Below are positions 53,388 through 62,462 of a stretch of 64,000 nucleotides of DNA, piece by piece. The DNA is taken from positions 3,720,001 through 3,784,000 of the forward strand of contig NZ_JADBEM010000001.1 in NCBI RefSeq assembly GCF_014873875.1, read 5' to 3'. The translations under genes and the position numbers were made by a program. Every line of letters starts with the position of its first letter. Position 1 is the stretch's first letter. The notes under the pieces are model-generated. The model saw only the letters and a program-made list of their open reading frames with translations. It was not told where the DNA came from and searched no databases. This DNA comes from Actinopolymorpha pittospori (GTDB lineage: Bacteria; Actinomycetota; Actinomycetes; Propionibacteriales; Actinopolymorphaceae).

Positions 53388-53472
53388 GCGCGGCGTCACC
53401 GGCGCCCGTCGTGGCCGTGATCGCCAACGCCAGGGCTTGCCCGTCGAAGGGTGCCGGGAGAAGCTTGCCGGC

Positions 53473-55092
53473 GTGGTAGACACGCAGGGAGCCGTCGGGT
53501 GTGAGGTCCTCGTCCTCGGCGCCGGACCGACCGGGCTCACCGCAGCACTCGACCTGGTCAGGCGTGGGATCGACGTCCGCATCGTGGACCCGGCGTTCTC
53601 GGCCCCGATGCGTTCGCCCAGCCGAGGGCTCGGGCCCCGCAGCCTGGAGATCTTCGACGACCTCGGCGTGGTCGACGAACTCCTCCGCTTCGGTTCCCTC
53701 GGCCAGGGGCTGCGGATGTACGCCGGGCGCCGCGAGGTGACCCACCTGCCGGCCGGCAGCGACCGGTCCAGCCGGCGGCGCCGGGCGGGCCGGCGTTACA
53801 GCCGGTCGCTGGCGATCGCCACCCGGCAGGTGGAGCGGGTACTGCGGGAGTCGCTCGCCGCCGGTGGCGTCAAGGTCGAGGTCGGTCTCGACGTGCGTGC
53901 CTGGGAGCAGGACGACTCGGGCGTCACCGTCCGGATGGCCCCCGAAGACGGCGGGTCCGGCGAACTCCGGGTGCGCGCGGCGTACGTCGTCCTGGCCGAC
54001 GTACCGGCGACCACCCTCCCCGCGACCGGCGCCCCGGGCACCACCGCGCTGACCACCGCCAACGGCTCCGCCTCCTCCGGGCCCGCGGTGTACGTCGGCG
54101 AGGTGCGTGTCGACGGCCTACCGCGCGAGGACACGCTGCACGTCTGGACCGAGGGGATCATGCTGGCGCCGCTGCCGGCCGAGGACACCTGGTGGTTCCG
54201 CGCCGACGGCGTACCGGACGCGAGCCACCGGGCGCCCACCCTGACCCAGTGCCAGGAGCTGTTCCAGCAGCGCACCGGCCGCGACGACGTACGCATCGTC
54301 GGCACGCAGTTCCTGACGGCCTACCCCGCCCGGTACGACGCTGACCTGGGCTCCGCGTCGTACCGCCAGGGTCGGGTGTTCCTCGCGGGAGACGCCGTCG
54401 GTGACCGGTCCCTCCCACGCGGCGTCGACGCCGGCATCCAGGACGCCTACAACCTCGGCTGGAAGCTCGCCGCCGCCATCCGGGCCGGCGAGGACGTCGT
54501 CCTCGACTCCTACGAGCCGGAACGCCAGGCCCACGAAGCCGGGTCGTCCGGCTCAGGTCCGTCCGCGTCGTATCCACGGCACCGGCCCCGGCTGCCGCTC
54601 GGCGCTCGCAGGTGGGGGCGCCGGTGGTACGCCGAACTGGGCGGACAGGCCCAACTCGACCTGCACTACCGCGGTTCGGGTCTGAGTCAGGAACTCGGTG
54701 GCAAGCGGGTACTCCTGCGCGCCGGTGACCGGGTGCCCGACATCCGGCTCTGGAGTGTCCGGGCCGCTCGCGAGATCCGGCTCTTCGAGATTCTTCGCGG
54801 CACCCACTGGACCGCCCTCGGGCTGGGGTCCGTCGCGGCGGAGGCGGTCGCCGCGGTCGTACGCCGGTTCGGGTCCGGCGTCCAGGGTGAGGTGATCGGC
54901 GGTGGCTCGGTCGGCTCCGCCATACCCGGCGTCACGCTCCTCGACAGCCACGGCGAGGCGCGCCACACGCTCGGTAGTCGCGGCGGGAGCGTCCTCCTCG
55001 TCCGGCCGGACGGCTACCTCGGCCTGCGCGCGGGCGGTCGGCCGGAGGTGATCGCCGCCTACCTCGAAGGGATGGTGGCGGAGGAGCTGTAA
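53473..55092 (+). CDS. FAD-dependent aromatic hydroxylase-like protein, divergent
   Basis: 539 aa, resembling class A flavin monooxygenases (PheA/TfdB type) with a C-terminal thioredoxin-like domain (GDRVPDIRLW, LLVRPDGYLGLR). The FAD dinucleotide motif VLGAGPTGLTAA is intact (residues 14-25). The middle DG motif, normally G-A-D-G-A-R-S, reads LADVPATT (174-181). The second FAD motif reads RVFLAGDAVGDRSLPRGVDAGIQDAYNLGWK in outline (301-331), without the usual His after GDA. So NAD(P)H/FAD handling may be changed or lost. GTG 53473 chosen as the only start near the fold; 85 nt after nuoN2. Confidence 0.78.
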   Translation: MVDTQGAVGCEVLVLGAGPTGLTAALDLVRRGIDVRIVDPAFSAPMRSPSRGLGPRSLEIFDDLGVVDELLRFGSLGQGLRMYAGRREVTHLPAGSDRSSRRRRAGRRYSRSLAIATRQVERVLRESLAAGGVKVEVGLDVRAWEQDDSGVTVRMAPEDGGSGELRVRAAYVVLADVPATTLPATGAPGTTALTTANGSASSGPAVYVGEVRVDGLPREDTLHVWTEGIMLAPLPAEDTWWFRADGVPDASHRAPTLTQCQELFQQRTGRDDVRIVGTQFLTAYPARYDADLGSASYRQGRVFLAGDAVGDRSLPRGVDAGIQDAYNLGWKLAAAIRAGEDVVLDSYEPERQAHEAGSSGSGPSASYPRHRPRLPLGARRWGRRWYAELGGQAQLDLHYRGSGLSQELGGKRVLLRAGDRVPDIRLWSVRAAREIRLFEILRGTHWTALGLGSVAAEAVAAVVRRFGSGVQGEVIGGGSVGSAIPGVTLLDSHGEARHTLGSRGGSVLLVRPDGYLGLRAGGRPEVIAAYLEGMVAEEL

Positions 55093-55165
55093 CCCTGTAA
55101 GCCATCGAGGTGAGGGAACGCCGACCCCAGTGACGGCGTTCTCACGGTGGAGGTCCTCGCTACGT

Positions 55166-56047
55166 ATGCACGACCGCTCGCAGTGCCACCGCAACCAGCT
55201 CAAGACCACGGTCATACTCGCCGTGCTCTCGGGGCTGGTTCTCATCGTCGGGCGATCGCTCGGCGGGCGGGCCGGTCTCACGGTCGCGTTGTTCCTCGCC
55301 GTCGCGATGAACGCGGCCGCCTACTTCTGGAGCGACCGGATGGCGCTGCGGGCGATGCGCGCCTACCCCGTCAGTGAGGCGGACCATCCGGAGCTGTGCC
55401 GGATGGTGCGGGAACTCTCCACCACGATGCGGCTGCCGATTCCCGCCGTCTGCGTCTCACCCACCCCGACGCCGAACGCCTTCACCACCGGGCGAAACCC
55501 ACGCCACTCGACGGTCTGTGTCACCGAAGGGCTGCTCGCCCTGCTCGATCGCCGGGAGCTTCGCGCCGTCCTCGGGCACGAACTCGGCCACGTGGCCAAC
55601 CGCGACATCCTGGTCTCGTCGGTGGCCGCCGCGCTGGCGAGCATGATCATGTACGTCGCGCAGTTCGCGTGGCTGTTGCCGTTCGGGCGCGCGGACGACG
55701 GCGACGACGGCGACGGCTCCCCGGTCACCGCCCTCGCCATGCTGGTCCTGGGCCCGGTCGCGGCGTCCCTGCTGCAACTGGCCGTCACCAGGTCGCGGGA
55801 GTACGACGCCGACATCGTCTCCGCCCGGGTCACCGGCGATCCGCTGGCGCTCGCCAACGCCCTGCGCAAGCTCGAGTTGGCGACCCGGGAGCACCCGCTT
55901 CCCGCGGCGCCGGAGTTGCGCAGCACCGCCGCCCTGATGATCGCGAGCCCGTTCCGGGCGAGAGGGTTGGTCCGCCTCTTCGCCACCCACCCGCCGACCC
56001 GGAAGCGGATCGCCCGTCTCGAGGACCTCGCCGGCTACGAACGCTGA
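55166..56047 (+). CDS. htpX: HtpX-like membrane M48 metalloprotease
   Basis: 293-aa zinc protease for quality control of membrane proteins. Two N-terminal helices (about residues 15-55), zinc motif HELGH (138-142), then two more helices and SREYDAD with the third ligand Glu212. ATG 55166 fits the family N-terminus (HRNQLKTTVIL) and GGTGGAGG lies about 12 nt upstream; GTG 55130 is possible. In actinomycetes an htpX gene often follows this nuo region, so gene order is conserved. Not obviously an operon partner of the FAD gene. Confidence 0.9.
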   Translation: MHDRSQCHRNQLKTTVILAVLSGLVLIVGRSLGGRAGLTVALFLAVAMNAAAYFWSDRMALRAMRAYPVSEADHPELCRMVRELSTTMRLPIPAVCVSPTPTPNAFTTGRNPRHSTVCVTEGLLALLDRRELRAVLGHELGHVANRDILVSSVAAALASMIMYVAQFAWLLPFGRADDGDDGDGSPVTALAMLVLGPVAASLLQLAVTRSREYDADIVSARVTGDPLALANALRKLELATREHPLPAAPELRSTAALMIASPFRARGLVRLFATHPPTRKRIARLEDLAGYER

Positions 56048-56070
56048 TCCGGAATCGTCGGACCAATTTC

Positions 56071-56107
56071 CAGCTGATTCCTAGCTTCCCGTCAGCCAAA
56101 TCTCAGC
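56071..56107. promoter_or_regulatory. Four YAGC half-sites phased at 11 bp
   Basis: CAGC, TAGC, CAGC and CAGC start at 56071, 56082, 56093 and 56104, exactly 11 bp apart, so on one face of the helix. This pattern fits two tandem dimers of an OmpR/PhoB-type response regulator. It is 55-90 bp before the adaptor gene at 56163 and after the htpX stop. No two-component genes lie in the window. Confidence 0.6.
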
Positions 56108-56162
56108 CACGACTTCCACACTGTCACCGGCCGCGCGCGGGCGGGGCCGCCAGGAGGAAGTC

Positions 56163-57518
56163 GTGCGGTCCAGAGTCAGAGGCCGGCCGGTACGCCGGGT
56201 CGTCGTTCCGGTACTCGTCGTCGTAGTCGTCGTGATAGCCGGTGGCGCTGTGTGGGCGGCCACCCGGGACAGTGGCGACCCCGCACCGGCCGCGACCACG
56301 CGGATGGTGACGGCCAGCCCCACGACGTTCCGGCAGACCGTCGCCGCGAGCGGCACGCTCGAACCCACCAACCGCGCCGACCTCGCCTTCGAGGTCGGCG
56401 GCAAGGTGACCGCGGTCTCGGTACGCGAGGGCCAACACGTCAACAAGGGCGCGCGGCTCGCCACGGTGTCCTCGGCGACCCTCGCGGCGCAACTCGCCTC
56501 CGCCAAGGCGACCCTCGCCGGCGACCAGGCGCGGGTCACCGCGGACCTCGACAACGGCGAGTCCGACGCCCAGGTCGCCGCCGACCGAGCCGCCGTCACG
56601 GCCGCGCAGAGCCAGGTGGACGACGCTGAGGCGGCGATGGACGCCGCGACCCTCACCTCACCGATCACCGGGACGGTCGCCTCGGTCGACCTCACCGTCG
56701 GGCAACAGGTCTCCGGCTCCGGCGGGTCGGGCGGTGGATCGGGCGGGTCCGGGTCCGCCGGGCGTGGTTCGACCGGGACGGCCGGCGGTACCGGTGGCGC
56801 CGGCGGCACCGGTTCGAACGCCGCGGCCTCGTCGTCCTCCGCGGCCTCGTCGTCCGCACAGGTCGTCGTCGTCGACACGACCCACTGGACGGTGCAGGCC
56901 ACCGTCGACGACACGGTGGTCGGCCAGCTCAAGGAGGGCCTGCAGGCGGTCATCACGCCGAACGGCGCGAGCACGCCGGTCTACGGCCTGGTGTCGAGCG
57001 TCGGCCTACTTCCGGCCAGTGGCGCGGAGACCGCGGCGTACCCGGTGTCGATCGAGGTCACCGGCACGCCGGGCGGACTCCTTCCGGGCGCGAGCGCGCA
57101 GGTCTCGATCACCGTCAAGCAACTCTCCGACGTGCTCGCCGTTCCCGCCTCGGCTGTCCACTACTCCGCCGGCGGTACGACGGTCACCGTCGTTCGCGAC
57201 GGGAAGCACGTCACCCAGAAGGTCACCGTGGGCGCGGTCGACGCCGGACGGGTCCAGATCACCTCCGGACTGAAGGCCGGCGACCAGGTGGAGGTGAGCG
57301 CGCCGGCGCGGGGTTCGGGCACGGGCGGCGCCGGCGGCGGCACGACCGGCTTCGGTGGCCGCGCCGGGGGCGGTGGCTTCGGTGGCCAGGGTGGCTTCGG
57401 TGGCCGGGCCGGTGGGGGTGGCCCGGGCGGTGGAGCCGGTGGCTTCGGCGGTCGCGCTGGTGGCGGCGGGTTCGGCGGCGGCCAGGGCGGTCAGGGCGGC
57501 GGGGGCGGTGGCCAGTGA
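56163..57518 (+). CDS. MacA/HlyD-type periplasmic adaptor, Gly-rich tail
   Basis: 451 aa. One N-terminal membrane helix (about residues 12-33) is followed by a lipoyl-like domain (GGKVTAVSVREGQHVNKGA), a short coiled-coil hairpin (residues 100-150), a second lipoyl half (SPITGTVASVDLTVGQQV), a Gly/Ser insert, and a beta-barrel domain with LAVPASAVH. The last 70 residues are Gly-rich (GGFGGRAGGGGF repeats). The hairpin is short, as expected with no outer membrane to reach. GTG 56163 with AGGAGG upstream. First gene of a coupled export operon. Confidence 0.88.
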   Translation: MRSRVRGRPVRRVVVPVLVVVVVVIAGGAVWAATRDSGDPAPAATTRMVTASPTTFRQTVAASGTLEPTNRADLAFEVGGKVTAVSVREGQHVNKGARLATVSSATLAAQLASAKATLAGDQARVTADLDNGESDAQVAADRAAVTAAQSQVDDAEAAMDAATLTSPITGTVASVDLTVGQQVSGSGGSGGGSGGSGSAGRGSTGTAGGTGGAGGTGSNAAASSSSAASSSAQVVVVDTTHWTVQATVDDTVVGQLKEGLQAVITPNGASTPVYGLVSSVGLLPASGAETAAYPVSIEVTGTPGGLLPGASAQVSITVKQLSDVLAVPASAVHYSAGGTTVTVVRDGKHVTQKVTVGAVDAGRVQITSGLKAGDQVEVSAPARGSGTGGAGGGTTGFGGRAGGGGFGGQGGFGGRAGGGGPGGGAGGFGGRAGGGGFGGGQGGQGGGGGGQ

Positions 57519-58222
57519 GCACGCCGTACGACACGCCTGTCATCGCCCTGCGCGACGTCGCGAAGACCTACCGCCGAGGCGCCCTCGAGGTGGAGGCCCT
57601 CCGCGGCATCTCCCTGGAGATCCCGACCGGCGACTACGTGGCGATCATGGGCCCGTCCGGGTCGGGCAAGTCGACGCTCATGCACATCCTCGGCTGCCTC
57701 GACGTACCGACCAGCGGCCGCTACCTCCTGGCCGGGCAGGACGTGAGCCGGATGGGTGAGACCGAGTTGGCGGAAGTACGCAACCGCCGGATCGGCTTCG
57801 TCTTCCAGCAGTTCAACCTGCTCCCCTCGTTGCCGGCCTGGCGCAACGTCGAGTTGCCGTTGACCTACGCCGGAGTCGGCCGCGCCGAACGCCGGGAGCG
57901 GGCGATGCGGGCACTCGCCCGGGTCGGGCTCGCGCAGCGGGTCGACCACCGGCCGGGTGAACTCTCCGGCGGCCAGCAGCAACGGGTCGCGGTCGCGCGG
58001 GCGCTGGTCGGTGATCCCGACCTCATCCTCGCCGACGAGCCGACCGGAAACCTGGACAGCCGGTCCAGCGAAGACGTCCTCGCACTCCTGAGTGAGCTGC
58101 ACGCGAGCGGACGCACGATCATCCTGATCACGCACGAGGCGGACGTCGCGCGGGCCGCGGCCCGCATCCTGCGCATCCGCGACGGCGTACTCCACGACTC
58201 GGCGATCGCGGGGACGCCGTGA
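57515..58222 (+). CDS. MacB/LolD-type ABC transporter ATP-binding protein
   Basis: 235-aa ATPase. Walker A GPSGSGKST (about residues 46-54), Q-loop FQQFNLLPSLPAW, signature LSGGQQQRVAVARAL, Walker B LILADEPTGNLDS, switch His in LITHEADVA. GTG 57515 overlaps the adaptor stop by 4 nt, and the stop overlaps the permease by 4 nt, so the three are made together. Powers the mechanotransmission cycle of MacB-type permeases. Confidence 0.94.
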   Translation: MSTPYDTPVIALRDVAKTYRRGALEVEALRGISLEIPTGDYVAIMGPSGSGKSTLMHILGCLDVPTSGRYLLAGQDVSRMGETELAEVRNRRIGFVFQQFNLLPSLPAWRNVELPLTYAGVGRAERRERAMRALARVGLAQRVDHRPGELSGGQQQRVAVARALVGDPDLILADEPTGNLDSRSSEDVLALLSELHASGRTIILITHEADVARAAARILRIRDGVLHDSAIAGTP

Positions 58223-59448
58223 ACTGGCTCGAGACCCTGCGAACCGGCCTGGAGGCGGTCCGCACGCACCGGCTGCGCTCGACCCTGACCGTCCTCGGCA
58301 TCCTGATCGGAATCGCGGCGGTGATCCTCACGGTCGGGCTCGGCCTGGGTGCCCAGACGACGATCAGCGCCCAGGTCGACGCGCTCGGCAGCAACCTGCT
58401 CATCGTGACGCCGGGCAGTACGACGACCGGTGGCGTACGAGGCGGGCTCGGCTCAGCCTCGACCCTGACCCAGGCCGACGCCGAAGCGCTCGCCGACCCC
58501 ACCGTCGCGCCGGACGTGAAGGCCGTCGCGCCCATCGTCCAACGTCGCGAGGACCTCGTCGCCGGCTCGACGAACTGGACCACGACCATCGTCGGCACGA
58601 CGCCCGACTGGCTGTCGGTGCGGGCGCGTACCGTGTCGTCCGGTCGGTTCCTCACCCCGCAGGACGTCAGTGACGGGGGAGCGGTCACCGTGCTCGGCTC
58701 CTCGACTGCGACGGAGCTGTTCGGCCCGCGCGACCCGGTGGGACAGTCCGTCACCGTCAACGGCATCCCGTTCACCGTGGTCGGCGTACTCGCGAGCGCG
58801 GGTTCCTCGGCCGCGAGCAACGAGGACGACCAGGCCGTCATCCCCATCTCGACCGCATCCGCGCGGCTCGTCGGCGGCGCGACGGCTGGCTCGGTGCAGA
58901 CGATCTACGTACAGGCGCACGGCGCCGACCTCATCTCGGCGGCGTACCAGGAGATCGACGCCGAACTCGCCGCCCTGCACCGGACGACCGATCCCACCTC
59001 GGCCGACTACACCATCGCGACGCAGCAGTCGCTGCTGAGCACGGCCAACTCGATCGCGCGGACGCTGACCGTCCTGCTCGGCGGGATCGCCGCCATCTCG
59101 CTTCTCGTCGGCGGCATCGGCGTCATGAACATCATGCTGGTCTCGGTCACCGAACGGCTCCGCGAGATCGGCCTGCGCAAGGCGCTCGGCGCCACGCCGC
59201 GGGCGATCCGGCGCCAGTTCCTCGTCGAGTCCAGTGTGCTCGGGCTGGTAGGTGGCCTGCTCGGCCTCGGACTCGGCGTCGTGGGCGCCCTACTGCTCCC
59301 GCGGGTGATCTCGAACCCGGTGACGATCAGCCCGGCCGCGGCGGTCGGCGCGCTCGCGGTCGCCGTCGGGATCGGGGTCGCTTTCGGCGTCTACCCCGCG
59401 AGCCGTGCCGCCCGGTTGGCCCCGATCGACGCTCTGCGCAGCGAGTGA
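58219..59448 (+). CDS. MacB-like FtsX-family ABC permease
   Basis: 409 aa with four helices. Helix 1 near residue 20-45 (LTVLGILIGIAAVILTVGLG) is followed by an extracytoplasmic MacB_PCD domain (residues 50-270), then three C-terminal helices with IGVMNIMLVSVTERLREIGLRKALGA, the coupling motif. GTG/ATG: GTG 58219 overlaps the ATPase stop. No substrate can be read from the sequence; MacB relatives export peptides, lipoproteins or toxins. Confidence 0.94.
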   Translation: MNWLETLRTGLEAVRTHRLRSTLTVLGILIGIAAVILTVGLGLGAQTTISAQVDALGSNLLIVTPGSTTTGGVRGGLGSASTLTQADAEALADPTVAPDVKAVAPIVQRREDLVAGSTNWTTTIVGTTPDWLSVRARTVSSGRFLTPQDVSDGGAVTVLGSSTATELFGPRDPVGQSVTVNGIPFTVVGVLASAGSSAASNEDDQAVIPISTASARLVGGATAGSVQTIYVQAHGADLISAAYQEIDAELAALHRTTDPTSADYTIATQQSLLSTANSIARTLTVLLGGIAAISLLVGGIGVMNIMLVSVTERLREIGLRKALGATPRAIRRQFLVESSVLGLVGGLLGLGLGVVGALLLPRVISNPVTISPAAAVGALAVAVGIGVAFGVYPASRAARLAPIDALRSE

Positions 59449-59458
59449 CATGTCGTCG

Positions 59459-59494
59459 ACTCCTGCCTCCACTCCTGCCTCCATTCCTGCTTCT
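59459..59494 (+). repeat. Three 12-bp tandem repeats before the DUF5666-like gene
   Basis: ACTCCTGCCTCC occurs twice and a third, diverged copy (ATTCCTGCTTCT) follows, at 59459, 59471 and 59483. If translated from ATG 59450 they would encode TPAS-type repeats, but the lipoprotein signal starts further on. Confidence 0.65.
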
Positions 59495-59545
59495 GCCAAC
59501 TCGGCCCCGACCAGGCGGGCCGCTACCCAGGACGGAACGCGCACC

Positions 59546-60475
59546 ATGCACCGACTCCGCCTCTCCGCCATCCCCGTCCTCCTCGCCGCGGCCACCGTCG
59601 CTCTGGTCGGCTGCTCGGGATCCGGCGGTACGACCACCGCGACCGCGCCGTCGGCCACGCCCTCCGCGACTCCGGTCGGCCGGGGCGGTCCGAACCGTGG
59701 ACCGGGCGGCATGCAGCGCGCCCCGGGCACCTCGGGGACCGTCGCCGCGGTGGAAACGGACCGCATCGAGGTGCAGAACCCGTCGTTCGGGCAGGTGACC
59801 GTCACCTTCTCGGCGTCCACCCGGTTCTCCCGGACCGTCGAGGCGAGCGTGAGCAGCGTCGCCGCCGGCGACTGCGTCCAGGCGATCGCGGCAGGGCGGC
59901 GGCCGGGCGGGCGTGCCGGTGCCGGGTCCGGAGGTGCCGATTCCGGTGCTGGTTCCGGCGGTGCCGCGGCACCCGCCGACGGTCCCTTCACCGCCACCGC
60001 GGTCACGATCGTCGGCACGGCCGACGCCTCTGGTGCCTGCGCGGCGAGCGGCGGCTTCGACCGGGGCGGTGCCCGACCGACCGCCGGGCCACGGATGCGC
60101 ACCGTCCGCCCACGCCCGACCGGGACCGCTCGCCCTGGTGGCGCGGGTGGCAACGGGCGGTTCGGCGGGTTCGGCGGACTGGCGGTCGGCCGGGTGGTCT
60201 CGGTGTCCGGCACCAGCTTCGTCGTCGCGCGGGAAGCGCGCGGTGGTGCGACTCCCGGGAACCAGACGGTACGTACGACCAGTACGACTACCGTGACCCG
60301 GACGGAGCCGGCGACCGCGAAGGCCCTCGCCGTCGGGACGTGTGCGACCGCGGTGGGGAAGGCGGACGACACCGGTACCGTCGCCGCGACCGCCATCAGC
60401 CTGCGCCAGGCCGGACCACAGGGCTGCGTGCCGGCCGGCGGGTTCCGCCGCGGCATGGGCGGCGGCAATGGCTGA
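59546..60475 (+). CDS. DUF5666-like secreted lipoprotein
   Basis: 309 aa. A lipoprotein signal peptide ends in lipobox LVGC (Cys near residue 24). Two DUF5666-like small beta domains follow: GTVAAVETDRIEVQNPSFGQ through VTIVG (about residues 62-165) and GRVVSVSGTSFVVAREA through ATAISL (about 220-295). A Gly/Ala/Arg-rich spacer joins them. ATG 59546 chosen for the signal; ATG 59450 in frame is upstream. Embedded between permease and second adaptor and overlapping the latter by 8 nt, so it is likely a surface partner of the exporter. Confidence 0.8.
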   Translation: MHRLRLSAIPVLLAAATVALVGCSGSGGTTTATAPSATPSATPVGRGGPNRGPGGMQRAPGTSGTVAAVETDRIEVQNPSFGQVTVTFSASTRFSRTVEASVSSVAAGDCVQAIAAGRRPGGRAGAGSGGADSGAGSGGAAAPADGPFTATAVTIVGTADASGACAASGGFDRGGARPTAGPRMRTVRPRPTGTARPGGAGGNGRFGGFGGLAVGRVVSVSGTSFVVAREARGGATPGNQTVRTTSTTTVTRTEPATAKALAVGTCATAVGKADDTGTVAATAISLRQAGPQGCVPAGGFRRGMGGGNG

Positions 60476-62462
60476 GACGCGGGCCCGACGCCGGGCACCC
60501 TGGCGGGGGGTCGCCGCCGGAGTTCTCGTCCTGGCCGTCATCGCGGGTGGTGTCGTCGCCGCCCGCGCGGCGACCGGCCCCGACCAGCCGCGCTACCGGC
60601 TGGCCACCGCGACGATCGGTGACGTCGAGCAGTGGCTGTCCAAGCCTGGGACGGTCGCACCCTCCGGCCGGGCCGACGTCAGCTTCCCGATGTCGGGAAC
60701 CGTGGCCAGCGTCGCCGTCCAGCAGGGCCAGCAGGTCACGGCTGGGCAGGCCCTCGCCAGGTTGGACACCTCGTCCCTCGACGCCGCGGTGACCTCCGCA
60801 CAGGAGACGCTCGCGTCGGCGAAGGCGCGGCTGGCCGCGGACGAGGCGAGCCAGAACGCGGCCGACTCCGCCGGTGGCGCGAGCGGCTCGTCGGGCGGAG
60901 CGCCGGCCGCTTCGGCTGGTGGCGGGTCGGCGGGCCGGTCCTCCCACGGATCCTCGGGTACGCCGGACGCCTCGCGCGCGCTGGCCCGCCAGCAGGCCGC
61001 CGTCCTCGCTGCTCAGCGTGCGGTCGACCAGGGGCTGGCTCGATCCGGTGCGGCCCTGCGCTCCGAGCAGGAGGCGTGCGCGGTGTCCCGGGCCGGCGAT
61101 CCCCCTCCGCCACCGCCGGATTCGCGGGGGAACAGGCACGTCGCGCCGACGGTCTTCACCCGTACGCGGGGAACGACGTCCCCGACCGCGTCGCCGACAC
61201 CCACGACCGCCACGGTCCAGCCGACGGACTCGCCGACACCCACGCCCACGCCGACCCCGACCGGGTCGCCGACACCCACAACCGCCCCGACGCCGACGAC
61301 CTCGCCGACACCCACGACCTCCCCGACGCCGACGCCGACGCCGACGCCCTCGCCCACCTCTTCGCCGTCGCCCACGGACGGCCCAGGGCGCGACACCGCG
61401 GCCTGTGACGCGGCGATCCAGGCGGTGATGGCGGCGCAGGCTGACACCGCCAAGGCCCAGCACCAACTCGGGCAGGCCGAAATCGCCCTCGCCAGCGCAC
61501 TCACCGCACTGATGGCCAGTACGTCCCACGGTGGCGGTACGACGTCGGACTCCCCGTCCGGAACGGCGGGCCACGTCGGAGGATCCACCGACGCCCAGCC
61601 CCAGTCGGGCGGAGCCCGCACCACGTCGCCGGGTGTCTCGGGGACCATCGGGTCGGGTGGGCAGGCCGGTCGTGGCGAACCCGCGTCCCCCGAACAGCTC
61701 GCCGCCGACCAGGCCGACATCGACGCGGCCGAGGCCGCGTCGACCGCCGCCGAGCAGGACCGTACGCAGGCCGAGATCACGGCGCCCATCGCCGGGACGG
61801 TGGCGAGCGTCGGTACGAAGGTGGGGGAGCAGGTCACGTCCTCGTCCGCGGCCGTGGTGATCGTCGCGCCGGGAGCGCAGGTCGCGACGATGACGGTCAG
61901 CGACACCGAGGTGAGCGGCGTACGAGCGGGGATGGCCGCGAAGGTGACGCCGACCGGTACCTCACGGAGCCTGAGCGCGACGGTCGGCAGCGTCGACACG
62001 CTGAACCCGGACACCAGCGCCGGCTCCACGTCGTACACCGTGACCGTGGCAATCGACCGGAGTGCCACGGCGCTACCGGTCGGGGCGTCGGTGACCGTCG
62101 CCGTCCTCACCGGGCGAACGGCACAGGTCCTGACCGTGCCGACCTCGGCCGTACGAACCGTCGGCAGCGTCCACGTCGTGTCGGTCCTGAAGAAGGGGGC
62201 GCCGTCGCGCACCCTCGTCCAGACCGGCACCGTCGGGCCTGCCCGTACCCAGATCAGGTCCGGCCTCGCGACCGGTACCCAGGTCGTCCTCGCCGACCTC
62301 GAGCTCCCGCCGCCGGACGGTGGTGCGGCCAACCTCCGCACTCGTGTGGCGGGCGGGGCCCGGGCGGCAGGTGCGGGTGGCGCCGGCGGCAGTGGCGGCG
62401 CCCGGGGTCTCGGCGGCTTCGGTGGTGGCGGCGCGGGCCGTGGCGGGCGCGGACAGGGCTGA
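60468..62462 (+). CDS. Second HlyD-type adaptor with Pro-Thr insert and Gly-rich tail
   Basis: 664 aa. One membrane helix (residues 15-33), lipoyl half (SGTVASVAVQQGQQVTAGQAL), a helical hairpin (about 100-370) that is interrupted by a Ser/Pro/Thr repeat (TPTPTPTPTGSPTPTT and similar, about residues 235-305), second lipoyl half (APIAGTVASVGTKVGEQV), and beta-barrel with LTVPTSAVRT. Ends in a Gly-rich tail like the first adaptor. The insert is an unusual rigid spacer. ATG 60468 overlaps the lipoprotein gene by 8 nt. Two adaptors with one ABC pump is uncommon. Confidence 0.83.
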   Translation: MAETRARRRAPWRGVAAGVLVLAVIAGGVVAARAATGPDQPRYRLATATIGDVEQWLSKPGTVAPSGRADVSFPMSGTVASVAVQQGQQVTAGQALARLDTSSLDAAVTSAQETLASAKARLAADEASQNAADSAGGASGSSGGAPAASAGGGSAGRSSHGSSGTPDASRALARQQAAVLAAQRAVDQGLARSGAALRSEQEACAVSRAGDPPPPPPDSRGNRHVAPTVFTRTRGTTSPTASPTPTTATVQPTDSPTPTPTPTPTGSPTPTTAPTPTTSPTPTTSPTPTPTPTPSPTSSPSPTDGPGRDTAACDAAIQAVMAAQADTAKAQHQLGQAEIALASALTALMASTSHGGGTTSDSPSGTAGHVGGSTDAQPQSGGARTTSPGVSGTIGSGGQAGRGEPASPEQLAADQADIDAAEAASTAAEQDRTQAEITAPIAGTVASVGTKVGEQVTSSSAAVVIVAPGAQVATMTVSDTEVSGVRAGMAAKVTPTGTSRSLSATVGSVDTLNPDTSAGSTSYTVTVAIDRSATALPVGASVTVAVLTGRTAQVLTVPTSAVRTVGSVHVVSVLKKGAPSRTLVQTGTVGPARTQIRSGLATGTQVVLADLELPPPDGGAANLRTRVAGGARAAGAGGAGGSGGARGLGGFGGGGAGRGGRGQG

